Notes: generated from the sequence alone by a model not told the origin. A stretch of DNA of 64,000 bases from Cellulosimicrobium cellulans (GCF_024124905.1 NZ_JAMXST010000006.1:186001-250000); one strand, 5' to 3'; positions 29,447-38,661 are shown, counted from the stretch's first letter. Numbers and translations are program-made.

Positions 29447-31095
29447 CGCTGCGCTACGTCACGGGAACCGCACGCGCCGTCGTGCGAGGCGGCACGGTCG
29501 TCGTGCTGCCGGGTCCGGTGGAGGCCTCGCTCGTCGAGCAGGTCTGGGACCAGCTCGGCACTGACGCAGGGGTCGTCGAGGTGCTCCAGGTCCTCACCGG
29601 CGCCTTCGGCTCGAGCCTGCGGACCGTGCCGCCGTTCGTGGTGGCGGTGGTCGCGGACCGTCGCGTCCACGTCGCCGCGCGCGGCCGGGTGACCGTGACC
29701 CTCGAGCTCGACGGCGGCGAGCGCGTGCGGGTCGAGGGCGAGGGCGTCACGACCTGGTCCGAGCGCGTCCTGGACGACGTCGTCGAGCTGCTCGTGCGCT
29801 CCGACACCGGTGTCGTCGGCACCCTCGACGAGGCGCCCGCCGGGGAGCCCCTGCTCGGGGACGCGGCCACGCTGCCGCTCGTCTCCGGCGTGGTCCTCGC
29901 GGGCGCCGTCGCGTGGCCGCTCGTCGAACGCCCCGCCCGGTCGGCTGCCGCGGACCTCGTGGACGACGACGCGCCCGCCGCCGAGCCCGCGCCGGCGGAC
30001 CGGCCCTCCTGGGGCTCGGCCACCGAGCCGACGGCGGTGGAGCCCGAGTCCGTCCCCGTGCCGGCCGCGCCGCCGCTCGGCGCGACGCTCCGCCTCCCCG
30101 AGGAGACCATCGCGCCCGAGCCGGAGTCCGACGTCCCGACCCCGCCGGTGCTCGCGGACGAGCCCGCGGCAGCGGTCGAGGCGTCCGAGGCCGCCGCGGC
30201 TCCGGAGGAGGACGACGACTACTCGCACCTGTGGGGGTCGACCATCCTGCGGACCGTCGAGGATGCCGCGGTGCGCACCGAGGACGACGAGGAGCACGAC
30301 GAGCCGGCACCCCCGGACGCCGTGACCCCGCCCGTCCCGCCGGCCCCGGTCGCGGAGGAACCGCCCGTGCCGTCGCCGGTCCCGTCCGGCGACGGGCTCA
30401 TCGCCGGCGTCCCGCGGGAGTGGACGGGCGCGACGCCGGCCGCGGCGCACCGCGCCGCGACGGTCCTCGACCCCGACGGCGAGCCCGCCGAGGCCGAGGG
30501 AGAGCCCGGGCTCGACCACGACGGCCACACCGTGCACTCGTCCGCCATCGCGGACCTGCGCGCGGCCGCGCAGGACGCGGGCGGGGCCGCTCCGGTGCCG
30601 CCGCCGCCGTCGTTCAGCGCGCCGCCCGGCCCGGGACAGCAGCAGATCCTCGCGCGGACGTGCGCGCAGGGGCACGCGAACCCGCCGTCGCGGGACGCGT
30701 GCGCGCTCTGCGGCGGGCCCCTCGAGGGCGACGCCGCGCTGGCGGTCCGCCCGCCGCTCGGCCGCGTCGTGGTGTCGACCGGGCAGACGGTCGAGCTCGA
30801 CCGTCCCGTCGTCGTGGGCCGTCGGCCGCGCACGCCCCGGTCGCAGGCGGCGGAGCTGCCCCGCCTGGTGACGGTGCCCAGCCCGCAGCAGGACATCTCG
30901 CGCTCGCACCTCGAGATCACGCTCGAGGGGTGGCACGTCCTCGTGAGCGACATGGCCACGACCAACGGGACCACGCTGCTGCGCGCGGGCCAGCCGCCGC
31001 GACGCCTGCACCCGTCGGAGCCGGTCCTCGTCATCGACGGCGACGTCGCTGACCTCGGCGACGGCGTGACCCTCGTCTTCGAGGGGATCCGGTGA
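29443..31095 (+). CDS. FHA-domain protein with zinc-ribbon-like motif
   Basis: 550 residues from a GTG overlapping the phosphatase stop. The N-terminal about 150 residues form a predicted alpha/beta domain of unknown type (TLRYVTGTARAVVRGGTVVV). An acidic Pro/Glu/Ala-rich linker follows (about 165-395) with SGDGLIAGVP near residue 316, then a Cys pair region CAQGHANPPSRDACALCGGP (about 406-425). A C-terminal FHA domain covers about 445-548 (VVGRRPR, DISRSHLEI, DMATTNGTTL). No membrane helix is seen. It is a likely phosphothreonine-dependent adaptor of the cluster. The N-terminal domain is not assigned. Confidence 0.88.
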   Translation: MTLRYVTGTARAVVRGGTVVVLPGPVEASLVEQVWDQLGTDAGVVEVLQVLTGAFGSSLRTVPPFVVAVVADRRVHVAARGRVTVTLELDGGERVRVEGEGVTTWSERVLDDVVELLVRSDTGVVGTLDEAPAGEPLLGDAATLPLVSGVVLAGAVAWPLVERPARSAAADLVDDDAPAAEPAPADRPSWGSATEPTAVEPESVPVPAAPPLGATLRLPEETIAPEPESDVPTPPVLADEPAAAVEASEAAAAPEEDDDYSHLWGSTILRTVEDAAVRTEDDEEHDEPAPPDAVTPPVPPAPVAEEPPVPSPVPSGDGLIAGVPREWTGATPAAAHRAATVLDPDGEPAEAEGEPGLDHDGHTVHSSAIADLRAAAQDAGGAAPVPPPPSFSAPPGPGQQQILARTCAQGHANPPSRDACALCGGPLEGDAALAVRPPLGRVVVSTGQTVELDRPVVVGRRPRTPRSQAAELPRLVTVPSPQQDISRSHLEITLEGWHVLVSDMATTNGTTLLRAGQPPRRLHPSEPVLVIDGDVADLGDGVTLVFEGIR

Positions 31096-32903
31096 GCACC
31101 AAGCGCGCGCCGTCCCCGCCGCCGGAGATCAAGGGCTTCGAGTACGTCTCGCTGGTCGGCTCGGGCGGGTTCTCCGACGTCTTCCTGTACCAGCAGCAGC
31201 GCCCCCGCCGGCGGGTCGCGGTCAAGGTCCTGCTGCACGAGTGGTCCAGCCACTCGCAGCGGGCGGCGTTCGACGCCGAGGCCGACCTCATGGCGACGCT
31301 CTCGACCCACCCGTCGATCGTCACGATGTACGAGGCGGACATCGCCGACGACGGGCGCCCGTACCTCGCCATGGAGTACTGCTCGCGCCCCAACCTCGGC
31401 GCGCGGTACCGCACCGAGCGGCTCTCGGTGGCCGAGGCGCTGCGCACGGCGGTCCAGATCGCGGGTGCCGTCGAGACGGCGCACCGCGCGGGCATCCTGC
31501 ACCGCGACATCAAGCCGGCGAACATCCTGGTCACCGAGTACGGCCACCCGGCGCTCACGGACTTCGGCATCTCCTCGACGGTCGACGACGCCGCGCGCGC
31601 CGAGGGCATGTCGATCCCGTGGTCCCCGCCCGAGTCGTTCGCCGAGCCGCCCCGCAGCGGGATCGCGACCGACGTCTGGGCGCTCGCGGCGACGACGTAC
31701 ACGCTGCTCGCGGGCCGGACGCCGTTCGAGGTGCCCGGCGGCTCCAACTCGAGCGCCAACCTCATCTCCCGCATCGAGACCTCGCCGCTGCCCCCGACGG
31801 GCCGCACGGACGTCCCGGCCTCGCTCGAGCGCGTGCTCGCGACGGCGATGGAGAAGAACCCCGGGTCGCGCTACCCGACGGTCCTCGCGTTCGCGCGCGC
31901 CCTCCAGCAGGTGCAGAACGAGCTGTCGTACGCGGTCACCCCGATCGACCTGCTCGACGACTCGGGCCACGTGCAGGAGGAGGAGCCGGACGACGACGCC
32001 GGGACCCGCCTGCGGCAGGTCGTGTCGATCGACCCCTCGGGTCCGGGCGGGACGTCGTCGGGGCCCGTCGCCCCGAGCCGGCCGACCCAGCCCACGACGC
32101 CGCTGCGGCCGGGTCAGCCGGGCGCGCCGTGGCCCGGCCAGACCGTCGCGCCCGGACCGGCCGCCCCGCAGCAGCAGCCGGGACCGCGCGCCCCGCAGCA
32201 GCCCTACGCGCCCGCGGCCTGGAACCAGGGCGCGCCCGCGCACACCGCGGGCACCGCACCGACCTCCGTCGTCGGCGCCGGCGGGCACGCGCCCGTCGCC
32301 GAGCTCACGGACCCGTCCCGAATGTACCCCGGCGCCCGGCGCCCGGGGGCCTGGGGCCAGCCGCCCGTCGAGGACACCGTCCACCGGCCCACCGGGCCGG
32401 AGGACGGCGGACCGGCCGCCGCGCCCGCGGAGGAGCGGTCGGTCCGCGGCGCGCTGTGGGCGACGCTCGCCGGCGTCGTCGGGGTCGCGGTCGCGGTCGG
32501 CGGGTTCTTCCTGCTGCGGCCGGACGCCCCCGTGGACGACACGGACACCGGCGGGGGCGGCGAGGAGACGGCCGCCACGGACGACGACTTCCTGCCGTCG
32601 GACAACCTCGGCGACCTCGTCCCGCCCGTGAACGATCTCGTGGGCACCTACGACCCGGCGCGCGAGGTCGCCACGTTCACGTGGCGGTACGACTCGGACA
32701 AGGCGCAGGACGGCGACTCGTTCGCCTGGAAGAAGCTGGACCCCATCGAGGAGACCCCCTACAAGGAGATCTTCGACGAGACGACCGTCGAGCTCCGGGC
32801 GAAGCCGGGCGAGAAGGTCTGCATCGAGGTCGTCGTGCTCCGGGACGGTCGGCCGTCCGCGGCGCCCGGGAAGGTGTGCGTGACGGCGGAGGGAGCGGCG
32901 TGA
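31092..32903 (+). CDS. Transmembrane Ser/Thr protein kinase (PknB/Pkb2-like)
   Basis: 603 residues from GTG. The kinase domain (about 15-275) is complete: GSGGFSDVF loop, VAVKVL lysine, HRDIKPANIL catalytic loop and TDFGIS. A Pro/Gln-rich juxtamembrane linker of 170 residues follows. One membrane helix lies at about 453-476 (LWATLAGVVGVAVAVGGFFL), then an exported domain of about 110 residues with a beta-sandwich look (VATFTWRYDSDKAQDGDSFAW and VCIEVVVLRDG), possibly FN3-like. There are no PASTA repeats, so it is not a classical cell-wall PknB. Ser/Thr phosphorylation of the neighbouring FHA proteins is the obvious inference. In bifidobacteria the equivalent gene is pkb2 beside fn3. Confidence 0.93.
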   Translation: MSTKRAPSPPPEIKGFEYVSLVGSGGFSDVFLYQQQRPRRRVAVKVLLHEWSSHSQRAAFDAEADLMATLSTHPSIVTMYEADIADDGRPYLAMEYCSRPNLGARYRTERLSVAEALRTAVQIAGAVETAHRAGILHRDIKPANILVTEYGHPALTDFGISSTVDDAARAEGMSIPWSPPESFAEPPRSGIATDVWALAATTYTLLAGRTPFEVPGGSNSSANLISRIETSPLPPTGRTDVPASLERVLATAMEKNPGSRYPTVLAFARALQQVQNELSYAVTPIDLLDDSGHVQEEEPDDDAGTRLRQVVSIDPSGPGGTSSGPVAPSRPTQPTTPLRPGQPGAPWPGQTVAPGPAAPQQQPGPRAPQQPYAPAAWNQGAPAHTAGTAPTSVVGAGGHAPVAELTDPSRMYPGARRPGAWGQPPVEDTVHRPTGPEDGGPAAAPAEERSVRGALWATLAGVVGVAVAVGGFFLLRPDAPVDDTDTGGGGEETAATDDDFLPSDNLGDLVPPVNDLVGTYDPAREVATFTWRYDSDKAQDGDSFAWKKLDPIEETPYKEIFDETTVELRAKPGEKVCIEVVVLRDGRPSAAPGKVCVTAEGAA

Positions 32904-33601
32904 GCGAGCTCGCGGTCGAGTTCTGCGGGGAGTGGTTCCGCCCGTCCGTGGACGGCGACCCGTTCGACATCGGGCGGGACGGCGACCTCGCGATCGAGGA
33001 CAACCCGTACCTGCACCGCCGCTTCCTGCGCATCTCGCACGAGGGCGGCATCTGGTGGCTCGCCAACGTCGGGACGCTCATCTCCGCGACGGTGTGCGAC
33101 TCGGGTGGCGGGGTGCAGTCCTGGCTCTCGCCGGGCAACCGCCTTCCGATCGTCTTCCCCACGACGTCGATCGTGTTCACGGCCGGGCCGACCACGTACG
33201 AGCTCACCGCGCAGCTGCACGGGGCGCCGTACCAGGAGATCCGCTCCGAGGACACGGAGTCGGGCGGCGCGACGACCATCGGCATGATCACCTTCACGAC
33301 GAGCCAGAAGCAGCTCATCGTGGCGCTGGCCGAGCCGATGCTGCGACGCGACGGCACCGGCCTGTCGGAGATCCCGTCGTCGGCCGCGGCCGCTGCCCGC
33401 CTGGGCTGGGCGACGACGCGCTTCAACCGCAAGCTCGACAACGTGTGCGACAAGCTCGACCGGATCGGGGTCAAGGGCCTGCGCGGCGGGCCCGGAGCGC
33501 TGGCGACGAACCGCCGTGCGCGCCTCGTTGAGTACGCGGTGGCGTCGCGCCTCGTGACCTCGGCCGACCTGCCCCTGCTCGACCTCACCGACGACGGCTG
33601 A
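32900..33601 (+). CDS. FHA-like protein with C-terminal winged-helix-like region
   Basis: 233 residues from the GTG overlapping the kinase stop. Residues 1-105 look like a divergent FHA fold (FDIGRDGDLAIEDNPYLHRRFLRI, abridged, then WWLANVG). Residues about 130-225 are helical with a helix-turn-helix-like pattern: SQKQLIVALAEPMLRRDG, SSAAAAARLGWATTRFNRKL, DNVCDKLDRIGVKGL. This could be a DNA-binding protein whose activity depends on phosphothreonine binding, and thus a candidate regulator of the cluster. Both domain calls rest on motif appearance only. It is the last gene before a 123-bp GC-rich gap without clear promoter. Confidence 0.75.
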   Translation: MSELAVEFCGEWFRPSVDGDPFDIGRDGDLAIEDNPYLHRRFLRISHEGGIWWLANVGTLISATVCDSGGGVQSWLSPGNRLPIVFPTTSIVFTAGPTTYELTAQLHGAPYQEIRSEDTESGGATTIGMITFTTSQKQLIVALAEPMLRRDGTGLSEIPSSAAAAARLGWATTRFNRKLDNVCDKLDRIGVKGLRGGPGALATNRRARLVEYAVASRLVTSADLPLLDLTDDG

Positions 33602-33724
33602 CCCCGCGGGTCCCGGCGGGCGCGCCCGACGCGCGCCCCGCCCGGTCGCGCCCTCCCCGGCGCCGCCGACCGTCGTGGCATCCCACCTGCCCGTCCCTCT
33701 CCCCGGACCTGAACAGGAAACTCC

Positions 33725-36700
33725 GTGCGAATCAAGCTCACGCTGCACCGCCCTGACGCCAGCACGACCAACGTCGCCGTCACGGCGGACGCGACGGCCA
33801 CGGTGCGCGACGTCGCCGAGGCGCTGTTCGCGGGCGACCCCACCCGGTCGGGCACCGCCGTCCCGGACCGGCTCACGCTCCAGGTCGGCACCGCGCCGTC
33901 GGGGTCCGGGCAGGGGCGCGTGCTGTCCCCGACGAGCGACCTCACCGAGGCGGGGCTGCGGTCCGGGTCGACGGTGTCGATCGTGCGCGTCTCCGAGCAG
34001 TTCGACGCGCCTGGGCAGGACCGCGGAGCGGCCGTCGCCGTCCTGCGCGTGCTCGAGGGGCCGGACGCGGGGCGCGAGTTCCCGCTGCCCGTGGGGACGA
34101 GCTACCTCGGCCGCGACCGCAACATGGACATCCGGCTGAGCGACCCGCAGATCTCCAAGCGGCACGCCCGCCTCACGGTCGGCGAGACGATCGAGATCAC
34201 GGACACCAACTCGGCCAACGGGCTCGTCATGGGCGGCCAGCGCATGACGCGCTCGACGCTCACGTCGTCGGACACGGTGACGATCGGCAGCACGGTCGTG
34301 TCCGTCGTCGCGCTGCACCGCACGACGAGCCTCGCGCCGACGAGCCCGGTCGTCGAGTTCAACCGGTCCCCGCGCGTCGTCGCGCGCTTCCCCGAGCGCA
34401 AGCTCAAGGCGCCCAAGCCGCCGCAGCCGCCGGAGCCGCAGCGCTTCCCCTACCTGGCCATGGTCGCGCCGCTCCTCATGGGCGCGATCCTCTACTCCGT
34501 CACGCGCAACGTCCTGTCGATCGTCTTCGTCGGCCTGAGCCCGATCCTCATGCTCGGTAACTACCTCGACCAGAAGGTGCAGGCGAGGCGCAAGCTCAAG
34601 GCGCAGCGCGAGCAGTTCGAGGCGGGGGTCGTCGCGATGCGCGAGACGATCGACCGCACGCACGCCGTCGAGCGCGCCGTGCGCCTCTCGGAGGCGCCGT
34701 CGGTGGGCGACACGGTCGACGCGGTCCGGCGCCTCGGCGGGCTGATGTGGACGCACCGCCCGGAGCACGACGCGTTCCTGACGGTCCGCATCGGGCTCGG
34801 CGCCGCGCCGTCGCGCACCCAGCTCGAGCAGCCGGGCGAGAACAACACGCTGCCGGAGTACTGGAACGAGCTGGAGAAGCTGCACGCCCAGTGCGCGACG
34901 ATCTCGGGCGTCCCGGTCGTCGCGCGCCTGCGCACGGACGGCGCGCTCGGCGTCGCCGGTGCGGGGTCCGCGGTCGACGCCGTCGCGCGCGGGATCCTCG
35001 TCCAGCTCGCGGGCCTGCACTCGCCGTCGGAGCTCGTGCTCGCGGCCATGACGTCGCAGCGCTCGCGCGCCGACTGGGAGTGGCTCGAGTGGCTGCCGCA
35101 CACCGGGTCGCCGCACAGCCCGCTGGGTGGCGACCACCTGGCCGACAACCCGGGCGCCGCGCAGGCGCTGCTGTCGCAGCTCGAGGACCTGGTCGAGGCG
35201 CGCGGGGCAGACCTCGACACGCACGCCGAGCTGCGCGGGCCGATCGACCCCGAGGAGGGCGAGGACACGCCCAAGCCGGTGCTGCCGACCGTCGTCGTGC
35301 TCGTCGAGGACGACGCCCCGGTGGACCGCTCGCGCCTCACGCGCCTCGTGGAGCGCGGCGCGGACGCGGGCGTGCACGTCGTCTGGGTCGCCCCCTCGGT
35401 AGAGCAGCTCCCGGCCGCGTGCCGCACGTTCGTCCTCGTGGACACCGTCGACGCCGCGGCCGCGCCGGGTGCCACCGCGGGCGCCACGAGCGGCGAGGTC
35501 CGGGTCGGCCGCCTGTCGTTCCCCGTGGCGTGCGAGACGGTGGACCTCGCGACGGCCCACGAGGTGGCGCGCATCCTGGCCCCGGTGGTCGACGTCGGCG
35601 CGCCCGTCGACGACGACTCCGACCTCCCGCGCTCGGTCTCGTACCTCACGCTCGCGGGTACCGCGCTGGCCGAGGACCCGGGCCGCCTCATCGACGCGTG
35701 GCGCGAGAACGGCTCCCTGACGCCGCGCGACGGCTCGCCGCCCGTGCGGCGCAAGGCGCCGACGAACCTGCGCGGCCTCGTCGGGCACTCGGGGACGGAG
35801 CCCCTCTACCTCGACCTGCGCACGCAGGGCCCGCACGCGCTCGTGGGCGGTACGACCGGTGCGGGCAAGTCGGAGTTCCTCCAGTCCTGGGTGCTCGGCA
35901 TGGCCGCCGCCCACAGCCCGGACCGCGTGACGTTCCTCTTCGTCGACTACAAGGGCGGCGCCGCGTTCGCGGACTGCGTGCACCTCCCGCACACCGTCGG
36001 CCTCGTCACCGACCTGTCGCCGCACCTGGTGCGCCGCGCCCTCACGTCGCTGCGCGCCGAGCTGCGCTACCGCGAGCACCTGCTCAACCGGAAGAAGGCC
36101 AAGGACCTCGCCTCGCTGGAGCGGACCGGCGACCCCGACGCGCCGCCGAGCCTGCTCATCGTGGTCGACGAGTTCGCGGCCCTCGTCAACGAGGTCCCGG
36201 AGTTCGTCGACGGCGTCGTGGACGTCGCCCAGCGTGGTCGCTCGCTCGGCCTGCACCTCATCCTCGCGACGCAGCGTCCGGCCGGCGTCATCAAGGACAA
36301 CCTGCGCGCGAACACGAACCTGCGCGTCGCGCTGCGCATGGCCGACGAGGACGACTCGACGGACATCCTCGGCATCCCGATGGCCGCGCACTTCGACCCG
36401 TCGATCCCGGGCCGCGGCGCCGTGAAGACCGGCCCCGGGCGTATCACGCCGTTCCAGACCGGCTACGCGGGCGGATGGACGACCTCGCGCCCCGAGCGGC
36501 CCCGCATCGACGTCCAGGAGATGGCGTTCGGCTCCGACATCCGCTGGGAGCTGCCCGAGCCCGAGGTCGAGGAGGTCACCGACCCGGGTCCCAACGACAT
36601 CGCCCGAGTGGTCGCGACGATCTCGCGGGCCGCGACGGAGGCCGCGGTCCCGATGCCGCGCAAGCCCTGGCTGGCCGAGCTCGCCCCGACCTACGACCTC

Positions 36701-38203
36701 GCGCGGCTGCCCAACCCGCGCACCGACACGATGCTCCTCCTCGGCGTGGAGGACGACCCGACGACCCAGGCGCAGCCCACGGTCTTCTACGAGCCCGACC
36801 GCGACGGCAACATGGCGATCTACGGCACGGGCGGCTCGGGCAAGAGCGCGACCCTGCGGACGATCGCCGTCTCCGCGGCGATCACGGCGCGCGGCGGCCC
36901 CGTCCAGGTCTACGCGATCGACGCGGGCGCGAGCGGCCTGCGCATGCTCGAGGACCTGCCCCACGTCGGCGCGGTCATCGCGGGCGACGACGAGGAGCGC
37001 GTCCAGCGCGTGCTGCGCACGCTGCGCGACCTCGTCGACGAGCGCTCGGCCCGGTACGCCTCGGTCCGTGCGGGCAGCCTCGACGAGTACCGGCGCCTCG
37101 CGAACGCCCCCGACGAGCCGCGCATCCTGCTGCTGGTCGACGGGATCGGCGCGTTCCGCGAGTCCTACGAGTTCCGGCCCGCGCACGCGTTCCCCGTGTG
37201 GGGCGCGTTCACGGCGATCGCGACCGACGGCCGCCAGGTCGGCGTGCACGTCGTCGTCGCGGGCGACCGCGCGGCGTCGGTCCCGACGTCGCTGGGGTCG
37301 ACGATCCAGAAGCGGCTCGTGCTGCGCCTGGCGAGCGAGGACGACTACCTGACGCTCGGCGTCCCCAAGGACGTCCTGTCGCTCACGTCCCCGCCCGGCC
37401 GCGGTGTGCTCGACGAGAACGAGGTCCAGATCGCGGTCCTGGGCGGCGACCCGAACGTGGCGCTGCAGGCGCGCGAGCTGGGCAAGCTGCGCGACGCGAT
37501 GACGCGCCTCGGCATCCAGCAGGCGCCGGGCGTCGAGCGGCTGCCCGACAGCTTCGCGCTGGACACGCTGCCCGAGGTCACGGGGGGCCGGCCGACCATC
37601 GGTCTCGACGACCTCGACATCGCCCCGGTGGCGCTGCCCGCCCGGGGGACGTTCATGCTCTCGGGTCCGCCCGGGGGCGGTCGCACGACGGCGCTCGTCA
37701 CCATCGCCCAGGCGGTGCGCCGGGCGCGCGCGGGCCGGGTCGTGTACCTCTCGCCGCGCCGCACGAGCATCTCGGCGCTCGACGCGTGGGACACGGCGGC
37801 GACGTCGCCCGAGGAGGTCGTGACGCTCCTCGAGTCGCTCACGCAGGCGCTCGACGGCGGGTCGCTGCGGCCCGGTGCGCTCACCGTGCTCGTCGAGTCG
37901 GTGACGGAGTTCACGGGGACGCCGGCGGAGCAGCCGCTCGTCGCGTTCGTGCGGGCCGCCACGCGTGCCGAGCAGCTCGTCGTGGGCGAGGCCGAGTCGT
38001 CGACCTGGGGGCAGGCGTGGGCCATCGCGCAGCCGTTCAAGGCGGGTCGCAGCGGTCTGCTCCTCACGCCGGGCGACCTCGACGGCGACACGTTGCTCGG
38101 GACCGGTCTCGGCCGGATCCGGCGCGCGGACTTCCCGCCGGGACGAGGCTTCCTCGTCGTCTCCGGGAGGGCGCGCAAGCTGCACGTCGCGCTCCCGCGG
38201 TAG
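33725..38203 (+). CDS. FtsK/SpoIIIE-type secretion ATPase (EccC/EssC-like) with N-terminal FHA domain
   Basis: 1492 residues from GTG 33725 (AGGAAA upstream). Order: a ubiquitin-like or degenerate FHA region (1-100); a clear FHA domain (about 105-200; SYLGRDRNMDIRLSDPQISK); two membrane helices (about 240-282); then three ATPase domains. Domain 1 has GGTTGAGKSEF (about 708) and LLIVVDEFA (about 810). Domain 2 has YGTGGSGKSAT (about 1033) and LLLVDGIG (about 1133). Domain 3 has a degenerate GPPGGGRTTA loop (about 1314) and lacks a normal Walker B acid pair. The FHA-TM-ATPase order is that of Firmicutes EssC and not of mycobacterial EccC. It is the motor of a type VII-like export route, with the WXG100 protein as likely substrate. 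Confidence 0.92.
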   Translation: MRIKLTLHRPDASTTNVAVTADATATVRDVAEALFAGDPTRSGTAVPDRLTLQVGTAPSGSGQGRVLSPTSDLTEAGLRSGSTVSIVRVSEQFDAPGQDRGAAVAVLRVLEGPDAGREFPLPVGTSYLGRDRNMDIRLSDPQISKRHARLTVGETIEITDTNSANGLVMGGQRMTRSTLTSSDTVTIGSTVVSVVALHRTTSLAPTSPVVEFNRSPRVVARFPERKLKAPKPPQPPEPQRFPYLAMVAPLLMGAILYSVTRNVLSIVFVGLSPILMLGNYLDQKVQARRKLKAQREQFEAGVVAMRETIDRTHAVERAVRLSEAPSVGDTVDAVRRLGGLMWTHRPEHDAFLTVRIGLGAAPSRTQLEQPGENNTLPEYWNELEKLHAQCATISGVPVVARLRTDGALGVAGAGSAVDAVARGILVQLAGLHSPSELVLAAMTSQRSRADWEWLEWLPHTGSPHSPLGGDHLADNPGAAQALLSQLEDLVEARGADLDTHAELRGPIDPEEGEDTPKPVLPTVVVLVEDDAPVDRSRLTRLVERGADAGVHVVWVAPSVEQLPAACRTFVLVDTVDAAAAPGATAGATSGEVRVGRLSFPVACETVDLATAHEVARILAPVVDVGAPVDDDSDLPRSVSYLTLAGTALAEDPGRLIDAWRENGSLTPRDGSPPVRRKAPTNLRGLVGHSGTEPLYLDLRTQGPHALVGGTTGAGKSEFLQSWVLGMAAAHSPDRVTFLFVDYKGGAAFADCVHLPHTVGLVTDLSPHLVRRALTSLRAELRYREHLLNRKKAKDLASLERTGDPDAPPSLLIVVDEFAALVNEVPEFVDGVVDVAQRGRSLGLHLILATQRPAGVIKDNLRANTNLRVALRMADEDDSTDILGIPMAAHFDPSIPGRGAVKTGPGRITPFQTGYAGGWTTSRPERPRIDVQEMAFGSDIRWELPEPEVEEVTDPGPNDIARVVATISRAATEAAVPMPRKPWLAELAPTYDLARLPNPRTDTMLLLGVEDDPTTQAQPTVFYEPDRDGNMAIYGTGGSGKSATLRTIAVSAAITARGGPVQVYAIDAGASGLRMLEDLPHVGAVIAGDDEERVQRVLRTLRDLVDERSARYASVRAGSLDEYRRLANAPDEPRILLLVDGIGAFRESYEFRPAHAFPVWGAFTAIATDGRQVGVHVVVAGDRAASVPTSLGSTIQKRLVLRLASEDDYLTLGVPKDVLSLTSPPGRGVLDENEVQIAVLGGDPNVALQARELGKLRDAMTRLGIQQAPGVERLPDSFALDTLPEVTGGRPTIGLDDLDIAPVALPARGTFMLSGPPGGGRTTALVTIAQAVRRARAGRVVYLSPRRTSISALDAWDTAATSPEEVVTLLESLTQALDGGSLRPGALTVLVESVTEFTGTPAEQPLVAFVRAATRAEQLVVGEAESSTWGQAWAIAQPFKAGRSGLLLTPGDLDGDTLLGTGLGRIRRADFPPGRGFLVVSGRARKLHVALPR

Positions 38204-38228
38204 CGACGTGACGCCCGTGGGGACCTCA

Positions 38229-38244
38229 TGGGGACACCTCCCCA
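38229..38244. promoter_or_regulatory. Inverted repeat TGGGGA-N4-TCCCCA upstream of the WXG100 gene
   Basis: The arms are identical to the palindrome at 15739..15754, and 16 of 19 bases agree over 15739..15757 and 38229..38247, including the flanking TCG. It lies 95 bases before the ATG at 38339, in the gap after the ATPase gene, which suggests that the WXG100 gene also has its own controlled promoter. No convincing -10 hexamer was found; GAGTAG at 38271 is a weak candidate. Confidence 0.55.
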
Positions 38245-38338
38245 TCGACGGGGCTCGCGGGCCGATGGTTGAGTAGGGCCATCGACAACGGGACGACGTC
38301 CACGCAGGGTGGGGGTCGAGACACAGAAGGAGAACACC

Positions 38339-38611
38339 ATGGCTGGTGGCATGTGGGGCGCGAACGTCGAGGAGCTGCGTGGGCTCGGTCAGACGCTGCA
38401 GCAGAAGGCGGACGAGATCCGCACGACCATGCAGAACCTGAACTCGCAGATCCAGAGCGTGCCGTGGGAGGGCCCCGACGCCCAGCAGTTCAAGGGCAGC
38501 GACTGGCCGGCCGCGCAGACGCAGCTCAACAACGTCGCGCAGACGCTGACGGACGCGGGCCAGAAGGCCACGCAGAACGCGCAGCAGCAGGAGCAGGCTT
38601 CGAACAGCTGA
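38339..38611 (+). CDS. WXG100-family protein (ESAT-6-like)
   Basis: 90 residues, the family size. Two amphipathic helices flank the turn W43-E44-G45 (VPWEGPDAQQF), which is the WXG signature; the C-terminus is Gln-rich (NAQQQEQASNS) without the YxxxD/E signal of mycobacterial substrates. ATG 38339 is preceded by AGAAGGAGA at 38325..38333; an ATG at 38309 in the same frame has no ribosome site. Only one WXG100 gene is present, so it probably forms a homodimer. It is the likely substrate or structural exported element of the ATPase encoded just upstream. Confidence 0.93.
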   Translation: MAGGMWGANVEELRGLGQTLQQKADEIRTTMQNLNSQIQSVPWEGPDAQQFKGSDWPAAQTQLNNVAQTLTDAGQKATQNAQQQEQASNS

Positions 38612-38628
38612 TCCGCTGAGCTCCACGC

Positions 38629-38661
38629 AGGGCGCGGGACCCGGGACGGGTCCCGCGCCCT
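38629..38661 (+). terminator. Hairpin terminator after the WXG100 gene
   Basis: A 14-bp perfect stem (38629..38642 with 38648..38661) and a 5-base loop, without a U-tract, which is usual in actinobacteria. It starts 18 bases after the WXG100 stop and separates this gene from the next one. Confidence 0.75.
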
